A stretch of DNA of 64,000 bases from VXNF01 sp965116465 (GTDB taxonomy: Bacteria > Actinomycetota > Acidimicrobiia > Acidimicrobiales > CATQHL01), in contig OZ220687.1 in NCBI GenBank assembly GCA_965116465.1, positions 1,426,001-1,490,000 of the forward strand. Reading direction: 5' to 3'. Shown one piece after another: positions 25,058 to 33,956 of this stretch (within the stretch, counting starts at the first letter, position 1; every line of letters starts with the position of its first letter). The notes under the pieces were generated by a model. That model worked only from the letters and a program-made list of their open reading frames with translations, had not been told where the DNA came from and did no database searches. The position numbers and the translations under genes were made by a program.

Positions 25058-25981
25058 CTGAAGCTGCTTCTTATCGTCAACCCCTCCGCGTCCTCGGTGT
25101 CACCCCGGACCCGGGTCGTCGTGAACCGGATCCTCTCGAGGAACCACGACGTGTCGGTGGCGATCACGACCAGGCGCCACCATGCCACGGCCCTGGCCCG
25201 CCGGGGCGTCGAGCGGGGGGCCGAGGCGGTGGTGGTGCTCGGCGGGGACGGCACGCTGAACGAGGCCGCCAACGGCCTCGTGGGCACCGACGCGGCACTG
25301 GGGGTGCTGCCCGGCGGCTCCACCAACGTCTTCGCCCGCACGCTCGGCTTCCCCGACGAGCCGATCGACGCGGCCGAGGCGCTCCTCGGGGCGCTCGACA
25401 GCGGGGCGATCGAGCGCGTCGGCCTGGGGGCGGTCAACAACCGCCACTTCCTGTTCCACGTGGGCATCGGCTTCGATGCCGCCGTCGTCGAGCGCGTCGA
25501 GCGGCGCAGCGACCTGAAACGCACCCTGAACCACGCGCTCTTCGTGTACGCCACACTGGTCACCTGGATGCGGCACAGCGACGAGCCGGAGCCGTACTTC
25601 GCGCTGGAACTCCCCGACGGGCGTCGCATCGACGAGGGCTACTTCGCGGTCTGCCTGAACACCAACCCCTACACCTACCTGGGCACCCGGCCCCTGAACC
25701 TGGCGCCGCGCGCCTCGCTGGGGGAGCCGCTGGCGCTGGTCTCGGTGCGCGACTTCACGGGCGCGGGACTCGGCCGGCTGGTGCTGCAGGCGCTGCGCAG
25801 CGAGGGCGGCGTGGCGGCGGGCGGGGAGGTGGACTACGCCGAGGGCCTCACCGAGTTGGACGTCGTGGGCCACCGGCCGATCCCGGTGCAGGTCGACGGC
25901 GACTTCGCCGGGAGGCTCATGCACCTGCGGCTGACCTGGCGCCCCGAGGCGCTGCGGCTGGTGCTGCCGTTCGGCTACTGA
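25058..25981 (+). CDS. Diacylglycerol kinase-family lipid kinase, probable CTG start
   Basis: Phosphorylates a lipid headgroup hydroxyl. GGDGTLNEAANGL and LPGGSTNVFARTLGF are the family nucleotide-binding motifs. The family N-terminus, LKLLLIVNPSASS, is encoded upstream of the first GTG (25097) in the same frame. The only initiator candidate before it is a CTG at 25058, placed 6 bp after GGAGAGGAG, a strong ribosome site; no ATG, GTG or TTG exists between it and the in-frame stop at 25016. 307 residues from CTG. The last 7 bases overlap the convergent glycerophosphodiesterase. Confidence 0.87.
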   Translation: MKLLLIVNPSASSVSPRTRVVVNRILSRNHDVSVAITTRRHHATALARRGVERGAEAVVVLGGDGTLNEAANGLVGTDAALGVLPGGSTNVFARTLGFPDEPIDAAEALLGALDSGAIERVGLGAVNNRHFLFHVGIGFDAAVVERVERRSDLKRTLNHALFVYATLVTWMRHSDEPEPYFALELPDGRRIDEGYFAVCLNTNPYTYLGTRPLNLAPRASLGEPLALVSVRDFTGAGLGRLVLQALRSEGGVAAGGEVDYAEGLTELDVVGHRPIPVQVDGDFAGRLMHLRLTWRPEALRLVLPFGY

Positions 25982-26694
25982 GATCCCCCCGGCGCGCCGC
26001 GCTCGGCGGCGACCCGCGCCACGATCTCCCGGACCGTCGGGCAGTCGTCGGTGATGATGGCGTCCACGCCCAGACGCACCAGTTCCTCGGCGGCCGCGGC
26101 GTCGTTGACCGTCCAGACCCACACCGCCACCGACGCCCGGCGGGCCCGGCGCAGCAGAGCCCCGTCCACCGTTGCGTGGTAGGGCTGGATCGCCGTGTGG
26201 CCACCGGCGGCGGCCCGGTCCACCCCCTGCAGCACACGCACGGGGTCGAACATCAGCAGGGCGGTGGCGAGACGCTCGTCGACCTGCCGGATGCGTTCCA
26301 CCGTGGCGGTGTTGAACGACGAGACCATGACCTCGTCGTAGGGGCGGTACGCCGACACGAGGCCGGCGACGGCGGTGGCGACGGTGTTCTCGCTGTCGTA
26401 ATCGGCCTCGTCGGGGTCGTTCTTGATCTCGACCAGGACACCCATGTCCTCACAGGCCTCCAGGGCCTCCGCCAGCGAGGGAACCCAGTCGGGCAGATCG
26501 TCGAGCGGGGTGTGGGCGATGAGCCGGCCATCGGGCAGGTGGGCGTCGTGGTGGGCGACCAGCACATCGTCGACCGTGCGGCGCACGTCGAGTTCGACCC
26601 AGTCGGCGCCGAGTCGGCGCGCCGACCGGAACGCCTCGGCGGTGTTCTGGCGGGCACCGCCTGACGCGCCGCGGTGCGCCACCACGAGCGTCAT
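25975..26694 (-). CDS. Glycerophosphodiester phosphodiesterase
   Basis: 239 residues, TIM-barrel GDPD family: hydrolyses glycerophosphodiesters to glycerol 3-phosphate. VAHRGASGGARQNTAEAF at the N-terminus holds the catalytic His/Arg, WVELDVRRTVDDVLVAHHD the metal Glu/Asp and second His, and LVEIKNDP the third acidic ligand. No signal peptide, so probably cytoplasmic. Convergent, slightly overlapping the lipid kinase. Confidence 0.93.
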   Translation of the reverse strand: MTLVVAHRGASGGARQNTAEAFRSARRLGADWVELDVRRTVDDVLVAHHDAHLPDGRLIAHTPLDDLPDWVPSLAEALEACEDMGVLVEIKNDPDEADYDSENTVATAVAGLVSAYRPYDEVMVSSFNTATVERIRQVDERLATALLMFDPVRVLQGVDRAAAGGHTAIQPYHATVDGALLRRARRASVAVWVWTVNDAAAAEELVRLGVDAIITDDCPTVREIVARVAAERGAPGGSQ

Positions 26695-26812
26695 CGGCCC
26701 GCCCCGGCGACGGCTCGGTGGCGCCGTTCGTCGTTCCTACCCGCGTGCGCCACAACCCTCCCTCCGGCCGGTCCTGTCCGACAGGTTGTTCCCAAGCTTC
26801 CCACAGTCGATC

Positions 26813-26841
26813 TTGATGTTTCCACAGGCGATCGGTATCGT
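26813..26841 (+). promoter_or_regulatory. Candidate promoter of whiB
   Basis: TTGATG at 26813-26818 and TATCGT at 26836-26841 with 17 bp between, in the 219-bp divergent spacer before whiB. It would leave a leader of about 65 bases. Confidence 0.4.
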
Positions 26842-26913
26842 TGCGACCTACTTGGCGGCGCGACCAACGATGTTCGCGCCAACGGTACCCATCCGCAGAA
26901 CCGGGAGAACAGG

Positions 26914-27183
26914 TTGGCACTCACCTTGCCCACCGCGTTGCGGGGTGACATCGACTGGCGCACACTGGCCGCCTGCCGGAACACCGACCCCGCGTTGTTC
27001 TTCCCGATCGGGACGACGGGTCCCGCCGTCGAGCAGATCCGCAGCGCCAAGGCAGTCTGCGACCAGTGCCCGGCCCGCGAGCCGTGCCTGGACTTCGCCA
27101 TGCGCACACGCCAGGACTCGGGGGTTTGGGGCGGCACGACCGAGGACGAGCGGCACAGGCTGCGACGTCTCAGCCGGGCCTGA
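26914..27183 (+). CDS. WhiB-family iron-sulfur transcriptional regulator
   Basis: 89 residues from TTG, 6-7 bp after GGGAGA. Four cluster cysteines are present: one in LAACRNTDP and three in VCDQCPAREPC. The turn GVWGGTTEDER and a basic tail RHRLRRLSRA, the DNA-contacting end, follow. WhiB proteins bind a 4Fe-4S cluster and usually act through the principal sigma factor; the short length matches WhiB1/WhiB2-type members. Longer upstream frames exist but lack family similarity and a better ribosome site. Confidence 0.93.
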   Translation: MALTLPTALRGDIDWRTLAACRNTDPALFFPIGTTGPAVEQIRSAKAVCDQCPAREPCLDFAMRTRQDSGVWGGTTEDERHRLRRLSRA

Positions 27184-27190
27184 GGGCCCC

Positions 27191-27213
27191 GACCGGGCGG
27201 TCCGAGCCCGGTC
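27191..27213. terminator. Hairpin between convergent whiB and mrp
   Basis: GACCGGGC and GCCCGGTC are perfect 8-bp arms around a 7-base loop, in the 52-bp convergent gap. No T tract on either side, so it is at most a T-less or Rho-assisted bidirectional terminator. Confidence 0.5.
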
Positions 27214-27235
27214 GATCTGCGCCGGTCGGTCGGCT

Positions 27236-28396
<1,161 letters not shown>

Positions 28397-28489
28397 GGGG
28401 ACCTCCAACGTCGCCGCCGGTGCCGTCGGCACCGGTGACCGCAGGCTAGCGGCGCGCCCCGTCAAACCCGGCCCGAGGCTGGCCTGGCC

Positions 28490-28533
28490 GGTCGGGGGGT
28501 TGGGGGTGTCCGGTCGGGGGGTTGGGGGTGTCC
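28490..28533 (+). repeat. Two identical 22-bp direct repeats
   Basis: Unit GGTCGGGGGGTTGGGGGTGTCC (shown as two halves, GGTCGGGGGG and TTGGGGGTGTCC) occurs twice head to tail. It forms the left arm of the adjacent C-type repeat. The G runs could form a G-quadruplex. Confidence 0.85.
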
Positions 28534-28640
28534 GTCTGCTCCTTCCTCTCCGCACGCTTCGCAGGCTCAGCGTGCTCCGCAGGCGTCGCAGGCCGGCACC
28601 CTCAACCCCCCTCCCTCGGGTGTCTGCCTCTGTCCCTGCG
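28534..28640 (+). repeat. Diverged family C repeat between mrp and sixA
   Basis: GTCTGCTCCTTCC, CAGGCGTCGCAGGCCGG and a CCCCCCTCCC arm match family C; the core is enlarged with further small inverted repeats (CGCACGC..GCGTGC). This and the 22-bp units fill most of the 351-bp divergent spacer 28397-28747; I see no clear promoter in the remainder. Confidence 0.65.
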
Positions 28641-28747
28641 GGACGCTCGCGTGTCGGCAATGACCGGGCGGGGCGGGCTGTCTCGCGTGGGCGGGTGGTG
28701 GCCGTAGAATCCGGCGTCGCCGTGCCCGATTCGTGGAGACCCGCGGA

Positions 28748-29230
28748 GTGACCCTGTATCTCATCAGGCATGCCGATGCCGGCAAGCGTGATCCGTACTC
28801 GCCCTCGGATCATCTGCGCGGGCTCAGCGAGGACGGGCTGCGGCAGGCAGCCCGCATCGCCGACCGGCTCGCTGACAGCGGCGTGACCCGGGTGCTGTCG
28901 AGCCCCTACCCGCGCTGCGTCGAGACGGTGGCGCCGCTGGCACACCGGCTGGGCGTTGAGGTGGAAGCGGAGCCCGTCCTGGCCGAGGGCGCCGACGGAC
29001 GCCGGACACTGGCCCTGATGACGGCGCTGGCCGGCACCGAGGCGGTGCTGTGCAGCCACGGCGACGTCATCCCCGACGTGCTCCGGCTGCTGGCAATGAC
29101 CGGCACGTCCATCAACGGCCGGCGGCGCAACGCCAAGGGCTCGATCTGGGCGATCAGCACCGACGGTGAGGCGCTGGTCGCAGCCGCCTACACCAAGATC
29201 CCCCGCGAGCCCGACGAGGAGCTTCGCTAG
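28748..29230 (+). CDS. SixA-type phosphohistidine phosphatase
   Basis: 160 residues. LYLIRHADAGKRDPYSPSD at the N-terminus carries the RHG-like catalytic histidine, VLSSPYPRCVETVAPLA the conserved Arg region, and VLCSHGDVIPDVL the second His. Related to E. coli SixA, which dephosphorylates histidine phosphotransfer proteins; the true substrate here is unknown. GTG at 28748 lies 9 bp after GGAG and gives the family N-terminus; a GTG 15 bases upstream is possible. Confidence 0.88.
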   Translation: MTLYLIRHADAGKRDPYSPSDHLRGLSEDGLRQAARIADRLADSGVTRVLSSPYPRCVETVAPLAHRLGVEVEAEPVLAEGADGRRTLALMTALAGTEAVLCSHGDVIPDVLRLLAMTGTSINGRRRNAKGSIWAISTDGEALVAAAYTKIPREPDEELR

Positions 29231-29267
29231 GCGTTTCCGGCGGGACTCCGCAGGCTGTCCGGTCGCG

Positions 29268-30779
29268 CTAACTTGCAGTGACGGAGAGGGTGTACGAGCC
29301 CGCGCCGGGGTCGCCGAGCCCTCCGACCTCGAGGTCGTCGCTGCCTGATTCGGTTGCTGGATCGTCTGGCGGCGCGACGGCGAGATCCACAGCTTCGACC
29401 GCTACGTAGTAGCTCCCTGACTCGGGTGCCACCCAGGTGATCAGCGACGCCAGCGAATCCCCATGGTCATCGTTGAACGCCAGTTCCCACCCGTCGGCGT
29501 CGTACAACGACACCACGGAGTCCCCCAGCGACCCCAGCGTCACCTCGATCCGGTAGCGCTCGCCCGCGACGGCCTCGAAGGTGAACACGTCGACATCGCC
29601 GAAGTAGTCCATCGAACCCGCCACCGGCTGACCGACGATCACCGCCGTCGCCCCCTCTATCGAGTCGGCGTGATCATCGGGGCCATCGGGCTGCGGGTCT
29701 AGATCGGGAAGCCCCAGCTCAGGAAGGCAAGCCGACAGACCCAAAACGATCTCGCCGAAGGCCGCGTCGACCTCATCCAGGGATGCCCAGTCCACATCGG
29801 CCAGATCGGACAGCCACTGCTGCAGACACGACAATTCATCCTCGCTCAGGTCTTCGGTGTCCACGCCCATGTCGGCCAGCACCACGGCGACGAACCGGTC
29901 GGGTATGCAGCCCATCGGACCCAATCCCAGCAAGCCAAGAGCCGCAATGCCATCCCCACCGGACGCCAGCGCCGCCCAGTCCGCATCGGCGAGGTCGGAT
30001 TGCCACTGCCGCAGACACGACAACTCGTCCTCGCTCAGATCCTCCATGTCCACGCCCATGTCGGCGAACAGCGCAGCGAGGAACGGAACCGCGACACATC
30101 CCATCACACCCATCATGGGCTCGACGAACTCAGCATCATCGGCGCCGGAGACGTCCGCGGCCACCAGCGCTGCGACATCGATGTTCGCAACCCAATCACG
30201 CAGGCAGGACATTTCCTCGCCGCTCAAATCCCCCACGCCCAGGTCTTCCCGGAATCCCTCGATCACAGCGCCGAGGAACAAGGAACGGGCATTGTCCGGA
30301 GTGAGGCAGCCGAAGATCGACGCCTCCCACTGCTCGGAACCGCTTTCGCTCAGGACTCGGCGTTCGAGCACCGACCTCAGCAGATCGTCGTCCAACTCAC
30401 CGCTGATGCAGGTCTGCTCCGCGGCTGTCAGAGCGTCGAACACGTCTTCCCAGACGGTGTCGCGGTCTACGTCGAACGCAAGAGGCGGCTCCGCCGGGGG
30501 GTCCTCTGAGGCCGGTGGCGGACTCTCGGGCTCCGCTGCGGGATCCTCAGACTGCCGCGGGGCGCCCTCGGGCTCGGCCTCGGGGCTCTCGGGCTCCGGC
30601 GGGGGACTCGGGGGCTCCGGCGGGGGCGCGGCCGTGTCAGCCGCGGGTGGGGTCGGCTCCGGCGACACCGGCTCGGCAGCCGGACTGCCGCCACAGGCCA
30701 TCACGATCAGGGTCCCGGCGGCAGCCAACAAAGCCGCCCGCCTGCGCCTCGGAGGCGAAGTCCGGATCAGTCCATTCAT
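29268..30779 (-). CDS. Cysteine-repeat lipoprotein 1, with C-terminal pre-peptidase-type beta domain
   Basis: 503 residues. Basic N-terminus and hydrophobic run end in a lipobox (VMACGG), so it is likely an outer-face lipoprotein. A Pro/Glu/Ala linker runs to about residue 103. Then come three full units and one partial unit of about 60 residues with the pattern L(S/T)xxE.xC(L)xxW ... GCxPxxFl ... DMGVDxEDL, two cysteines per unit about 36 apart. The C-terminus (about 380-503) is a PPC-like beta domain (DVFTFEAVAGERYRIEV, SGSYYVAVEAV) common in secreted proteins. I do not recognise the repeat family. Paralogous to the next gene and to the protein at 33957-35162. Confidence 0.8.
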   Translation of the reverse strand: MNGLIRTSPPRRRRAALLAAAGTLIVMACGGSPAAEPVSPEPTPPAADTAAPPPEPPSPPPEPESPEAEPEGAPRQSEDPAAEPESPPPASEDPPAEPPLAFDVDRDTVWEDVFDALTAAEQTCISGELDDDLLRSVLERRVLSESGSEQWEASIFGCLTPDNARSLFLGAVIEGFREDLGVGDLSGEEMSCLRDWVANIDVAALVAADVSGADDAEFVEPMMGVMGCVAVPFLAALFADMGVDMEDLSEDELSCLRQWQSDLADADWAALASGGDGIAALGLLGLGPMGCIPDRFVAVVLADMGVDTEDLSEDELSCLQQWLSDLADVDWASLDEVDAAFGEIVLGLSACLPELGLPDLDPQPDGPDDHADSIEGATAVIVGQPVAGSMDYFGDVDVFTFEAVAGERYRIEVTLGSLGDSVVSLYDADGWELAFNDDHGDSLASLITWVAPESGSYYVAVEAVDLAVAPPDDPATESGSDDLEVGGLGDPGAGSYTLSVTAS

Positions 30780-30897
30780 CCCCTGTGAACCCCCTGGCGG
30801 ACGTCCCCCTTGGCGAGACCCCGGCGATCGTCGGGCATGGAGGGCTTGCGGCGAGATTACAAGCTCCCGGCTGCGCGGGTGCCGGCCGAGATCATCG

Positions 30898-32073
30898 TCA
30901 TGCCCGGGGGAGCAAGTCTCTGACGCAGTCGCCTGGCCCCGGTTCGTACGTCGAGACCCACAACTCAGTGGCGGTCAGGACGGTCCCCACCTCGTCCAGA
31001 TCGATAGCCGAGAGCCACCGGCGCAGACACTCCATGTCGTCCCCACTCAGGTCAGCGACATCCAGACCTATCTCGGCGAGCACCGCATCGAGGAACACGT
31101 CGGGAACACAACGCGCCAAGGGCAAGCCGTAGCCCTCAATCGCTGCGTCGAAATGGGCGTCGGCAGTCGCCAACTCGTCCGGATCGATGTCCGCCACCGA
31201 CCGGCGCAGACACTCCGTCTCGTCACCGCTCAGATCCCTCATATCGACACCCCATTCGGCGACCACCGCGCCGAGGAACACATCAGGAACGCAACCGAAC
31301 AGAGGAAGCAAGCTCCAGGCGCCGGCCGCTTCGTCACCGCCTTCACCGGACAGCCACCGCTCCACGCATGCCCATTCGTCCTCGTTCAGATCGTCAATGT
31401 CCACGCCGGCGTCGGCGAACATCGCCGTGAGGAACGGAACCGCGACGCAAGCCATCACACCCACCATGGGCTCGACGAACTCAGCATCATCCGCGCCGGA
31501 GACGTCCGCGGCAACCAGCGCTGCGACATCGATGTCCGCAACCCAATCGCCAAGGCAGGACATCTCCTCGCCGCTCAAATCCCCCATGCCCATCTCTTCC
31601 TGAAATCCCTCGGTGATGGCGGCGAGGAACAAGGAACGGGCATTGTCCGGCGCCAGGCAGGCGAAGATCGACGCCTCCCACTGTTCGGAACCGGTGTCGG
31701 ACAGGACTTGCCGTTCGAGCACCGACTGGAGCAGGTCGTCATCCAACTCCTCGCTTATGCAGGCCTGTTCGGGGGCGGTGAGAGCGTCGAACACGTCCTG
31801 CCAGACAGTGTCACCGTCGAGGTGGAACGCGGGCGGCTCCGCCGCGGGTTCCTCGGACTCAACCGGGGGACTCTCGGGCCCCGGCGGGGGCGGGGCAGGC
31901 TCCGGGGGCGGGGCAGGCTCCGGGGGCGGGGGCGCGGCGGTGTCCGCCGGTGGAGGAGGCTCCGCCGCCAGCGGCTCAGCAACTGGACTGCCACCGCAGG
32001 CCGCCAGAACGAGGACCCCGACGAGCACTGTCACAACCGCCGGCAGGCTCCCGCGAGGTCGATGCCGAATCAA
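30898..32073 (-). CDS. Cysteine-repeat lipoprotein 2
   Basis: 391 residues from TTG, 8-10 bp after GAGAGGAA. Signal and lipobox VLVLAACGGS, Pro/Glu-rich linker to about residue 80, then five repeat units: LTAPEQACI..., LSGEEMSCLGDW..., LNEDEWACVERWL..., LSGDETECLRRS..., LSGDDMECLRRWL.... Each has a second cysteine in (A/G/R)C(V/L)(P/A)xxFL; the last unit is cut short and ends in GDCVRDLL. The first two units are nearly the same as those of lipoprotein 1 at both protein and DNA level. No PPC domain. Divergent from hipB across 200 bp. Function unknown. Confidence 0.8.
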   Translation of the reverse strand: MIRHRPRGSLPAVVTVLVGVLVLAACGGSPVAEPLAAEPPPPADTAAPPPPEPAPPPEPAPPPPGPESPPVESEEPAAEPPAFHLDGDTVWQDVFDALTAPEQACISEELDDDLLQSVLERQVLSDTGSEQWEASIFACLAPDNARSLFLAAITEGFQEEMGMGDLSGEEMSCLGDWVADIDVAALVAADVSGADDAEFVEPMVGVMACVAVPFLTAMFADAGVDIDDLNEDEWACVERWLSGEGGDEAAGAWSLLPLFGCVPDVFLGAVVAEWGVDMRDLSGDETECLRRSVADIDPDELATADAHFDAAIEGYGLPLARCVPDVFLDAVLAEIGLDVADLSGDDMECLRRWLSAIDLDEVGTVLTATELWVSTYEPGPGDCVRDLLPRA

Positions 32074-32204
32074 CGCGATTCCTCTCTGCGAGCCCTCCTC
32101 GCCGAGTCCCCCAGTGCCTACGATCCTCGGTCCATCGAGACTCTAGGTGGCGCCGCGAACTCTCGGCTGCGATCTTGCGCACGGGGAGCGTACGGGGATA
32201 TACG

Positions 32205-32250
32205 GTGGCTGACACTGAGCGGAGTCAGCCACTAGATATCACCGTACGGT
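32205..32250 (+). promoter_or_regulatory. Promoter and operator-like palindromes of hipBA
   Basis: GTGGCTGAC and GTCAGCCAC (32205-32213, 32224-32232) form a perfect inverted repeat with a 10-bp spacer. CTGACA (32209) and TAGATA (32233) are spaced 18 bp and could be -35 and -10, so the palindrome overlaps the promoter. A second palindrome, ACCGTACGGT, lies at 32241-32250. This is the arrangement expected for HipB autorepression. Confidence 0.6.
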
Positions 32251-32273
32251 GTCAGAACTGGTAGCCTCGGGAG

Positions 32274-32576
32274 ATGGAAACGAGACCGCCGCGGCCGAAG
32301 CGCTACCCGCAGATCATCCGTCCGAGCGAACTCGGCGCAGCGATCGAGGGGTTGCGGCAATCATCAGGCCTCACGCAGACCGAACTGGCCACGCGTGCGC
32401 GGGTGTCGCGGAAATGGATCTCCGAGATGGAGAACGGCAAGGCCACCGCGGAGGTCGGCGTGGTGTGCCGCGTCCTGGAGGCGCTCGGAGCGCAGATCGA
32501 GGTCGTCGTTGCCCCGTCGCGCCGTCCGGCGCTGGACGAGATCATCGCCGGCCACGCGAGGGTGCCCGAAGCGTGA
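32274..32576 (+). CDS. hipB: HipB-type antitoxin, XRE-family regulator
   Basis: 100 residues. Helix-turn-helix IEGLRQSSGLTQTELATRARVSRKWISEME (residues about 23-52) of the lambda Cro/XRE type, with the SRKWISEMENGK recognition helix typical of HipB and HigA-like antitoxins. It would bind HipA and repress the operon. ATG lies directly after CTCGGGAG, so spacing is unusually short. Its stop overlaps the hipA start (GTGA). Confidence 0.88.
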   Translation: METRPPRPKRYPQIIRPSELGAAIEGLRQSSGLTQTELATRARVSRKWISEMENGKATAEVGVVCRVLEALGAQIEVVVAPSRRPALDEIIAGHARVPEA

Positions 32577-33913
32577 GACTCGACGTGCTGATCGAGGGGG
32601 AATGCGCGGGAAGCGTGGAGATCCTCAGCGGGCGCCGCGCCGTGTTCGGCTACGCGGCGGCCTACCTGGATCGGGCGGACCGAACACCCCTCTCCGTGCG
32701 ATTCCCGCTGAGGGAGGACCCGTACGCCGGGCCGGACGTCGCGCACTGGCTGTGGAACCTGTTGCCCGATGACGCAGAGGTGCTGGCGCGGTGGTGCCGT
32801 CGTTACGGCGTCCGGCCCGACCGCCCTCTGGGGTTGCTCGGAACCGACGTCGGCGCGGAGTGCGCGGGGGCTGTGCAGTTCAGCCCGCCGGAGAGGACGG
32901 CGGACCTGCTGAACACCGCCGGGGGGCTGCAGGAGATCAGCGAGGGGGAACTCTGGGAGGGGCTCAGGGTGTTGCGGAGGGACGCGTCGTTCCGCTTCGC
33001 CTGTGCCTACGGGGATTCCGGCCGCAGCCTCGCGGGCATGCAGCCGAAGGACGCGTTGGCGTGGGCCGGAGACCGCTGGGCGGTGCCGTGGGGTAAGCGA
33101 GCCACGACGCACATCCTCAAGGTTGACCGGCCCACATTCCGGCACGAGGCACTCGTGGAACATGTGACACTGCAGATGGCTCGACATCTTGGACTGGCCG
33201 CTGCGGAGTCCCGCGTGCTCCATGGCGAAGAGTTCGACGCGATCGCCCTCCGCCGGTTCGACCGGCGGGAGGTCGAGGACGGCAACGGGCCCGAGAGGAT
33301 CCACCAGGAGGACTTCTGCCAGGCGCTGGGCCTTTCGCCGGCCGGCCGTTACCAGCACTTCGGCGGGGCGACGGTCGGGGACTGCGCGGAGATCGTGGCC
33401 GCGTTCGGCGGCGCCGCGGCCACGAATAGCGCCCGGCTGCGGGACAGCGTGCTGTTCCGCTGGCTTGTCGCCGACACGGACGGTCACGGCAAGAACACCG
33501 GCATTCTGCTGTCGGGGGCGGCCCGTGCACTGACACCCCTGTACGACGCGGCGAGCTTCCTGACGGACAGAGGCTCGACGGAGGAGCGAGAGCTCGGCTT
33601 CGCGATGTGGGGCGGCGAGCCCTGGGATGTCTGGACCCTCGGCCGCACGGACACACCTGGGGGTCTGGACGCGCTGTCGGTGGCGGTGGGGTTCGACGCC
33701 TCCGACGTGGCGTCCCGTGTGGTGGAACTGGCCGCGGCCCTCCCAGCAGCATTGGAGGCGACCGTCAATGGTCTGGCGCTCGAGGACCAGGACAAGCTCG
33801 ACCGGCTCGGCCTCGTCGCCGATCTGCTCGACCGCGCCATGCGGTGCGAGGCGCTGGCCGCATCTCCTCAGCAGCCGTCGATCGTCGTGCCGGACCGGCG
33901 CGGTGGCCGGTAG
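32573..33913 (+). CDS. hipA: HipA-type serine/threonine kinase toxin
   Basis: 446 residues from a GTG overlapping the hipB stop. N-terminal Couple_hipA-like domain (SVRFPLREDPYAG, LWNLLPDD), the autophosphorylation-loop region SLAGMQPKDALAW (serine equivalent to Ser150 of E. coli HipA), ATP-binding HILKVDRP, catalytic VADTDGHGKNTGIL and metal-binding LTPLYDAAS. All kinase residues look intact. In E. coli, HipA phosphorylates glutamyl-tRNA synthetase and causes persistence; the target here is unknown. The gene pair is inserted between two lipoprotein paralogues. Confidence 0.92.
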   Translation: MRLDVLIEGECAGSVEILSGRRAVFGYAAAYLDRADRTPLSVRFPLREDPYAGPDVAHWLWNLLPDDAEVLARWCRRYGVRPDRPLGLLGTDVGAECAGAVQFSPPERTADLLNTAGGLQEISEGELWEGLRVLRRDASFRFACAYGDSGRSLAGMQPKDALAWAGDRWAVPWGKRATTHILKVDRPTFRHEALVEHVTLQMARHLGLAAAESRVLHGEEFDAIALRRFDRREVEDGNGPERIHQEDFCQALGLSPAGRYQHFGGATVGDCAEIVAAFGGAAATNSARLRDSVLFRWLVADTDGHGKNTGILLSGAARALTPLYDAASFLTDRGSTEERELGFAMWGGEPWDVWTLGRTDTPGGLDALSVAVGFDASDVASRVVELAAALPAALEATVNGLALEDQDKLDRLGLVADLLDRAMRCEALAASPQQPSIVVPDRRGGR

Positions 33914-33956
33914 GAGAACGAGAACGCGACGTTGTCGATGCCGGATGCGGCGTCCG

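Noticed and set aside
26674..26913. Longer WhiB protein starting upstream of 26914
   Set aside because: The added residues are not WhiB-like and the candidate promoter lies inside this stretch.
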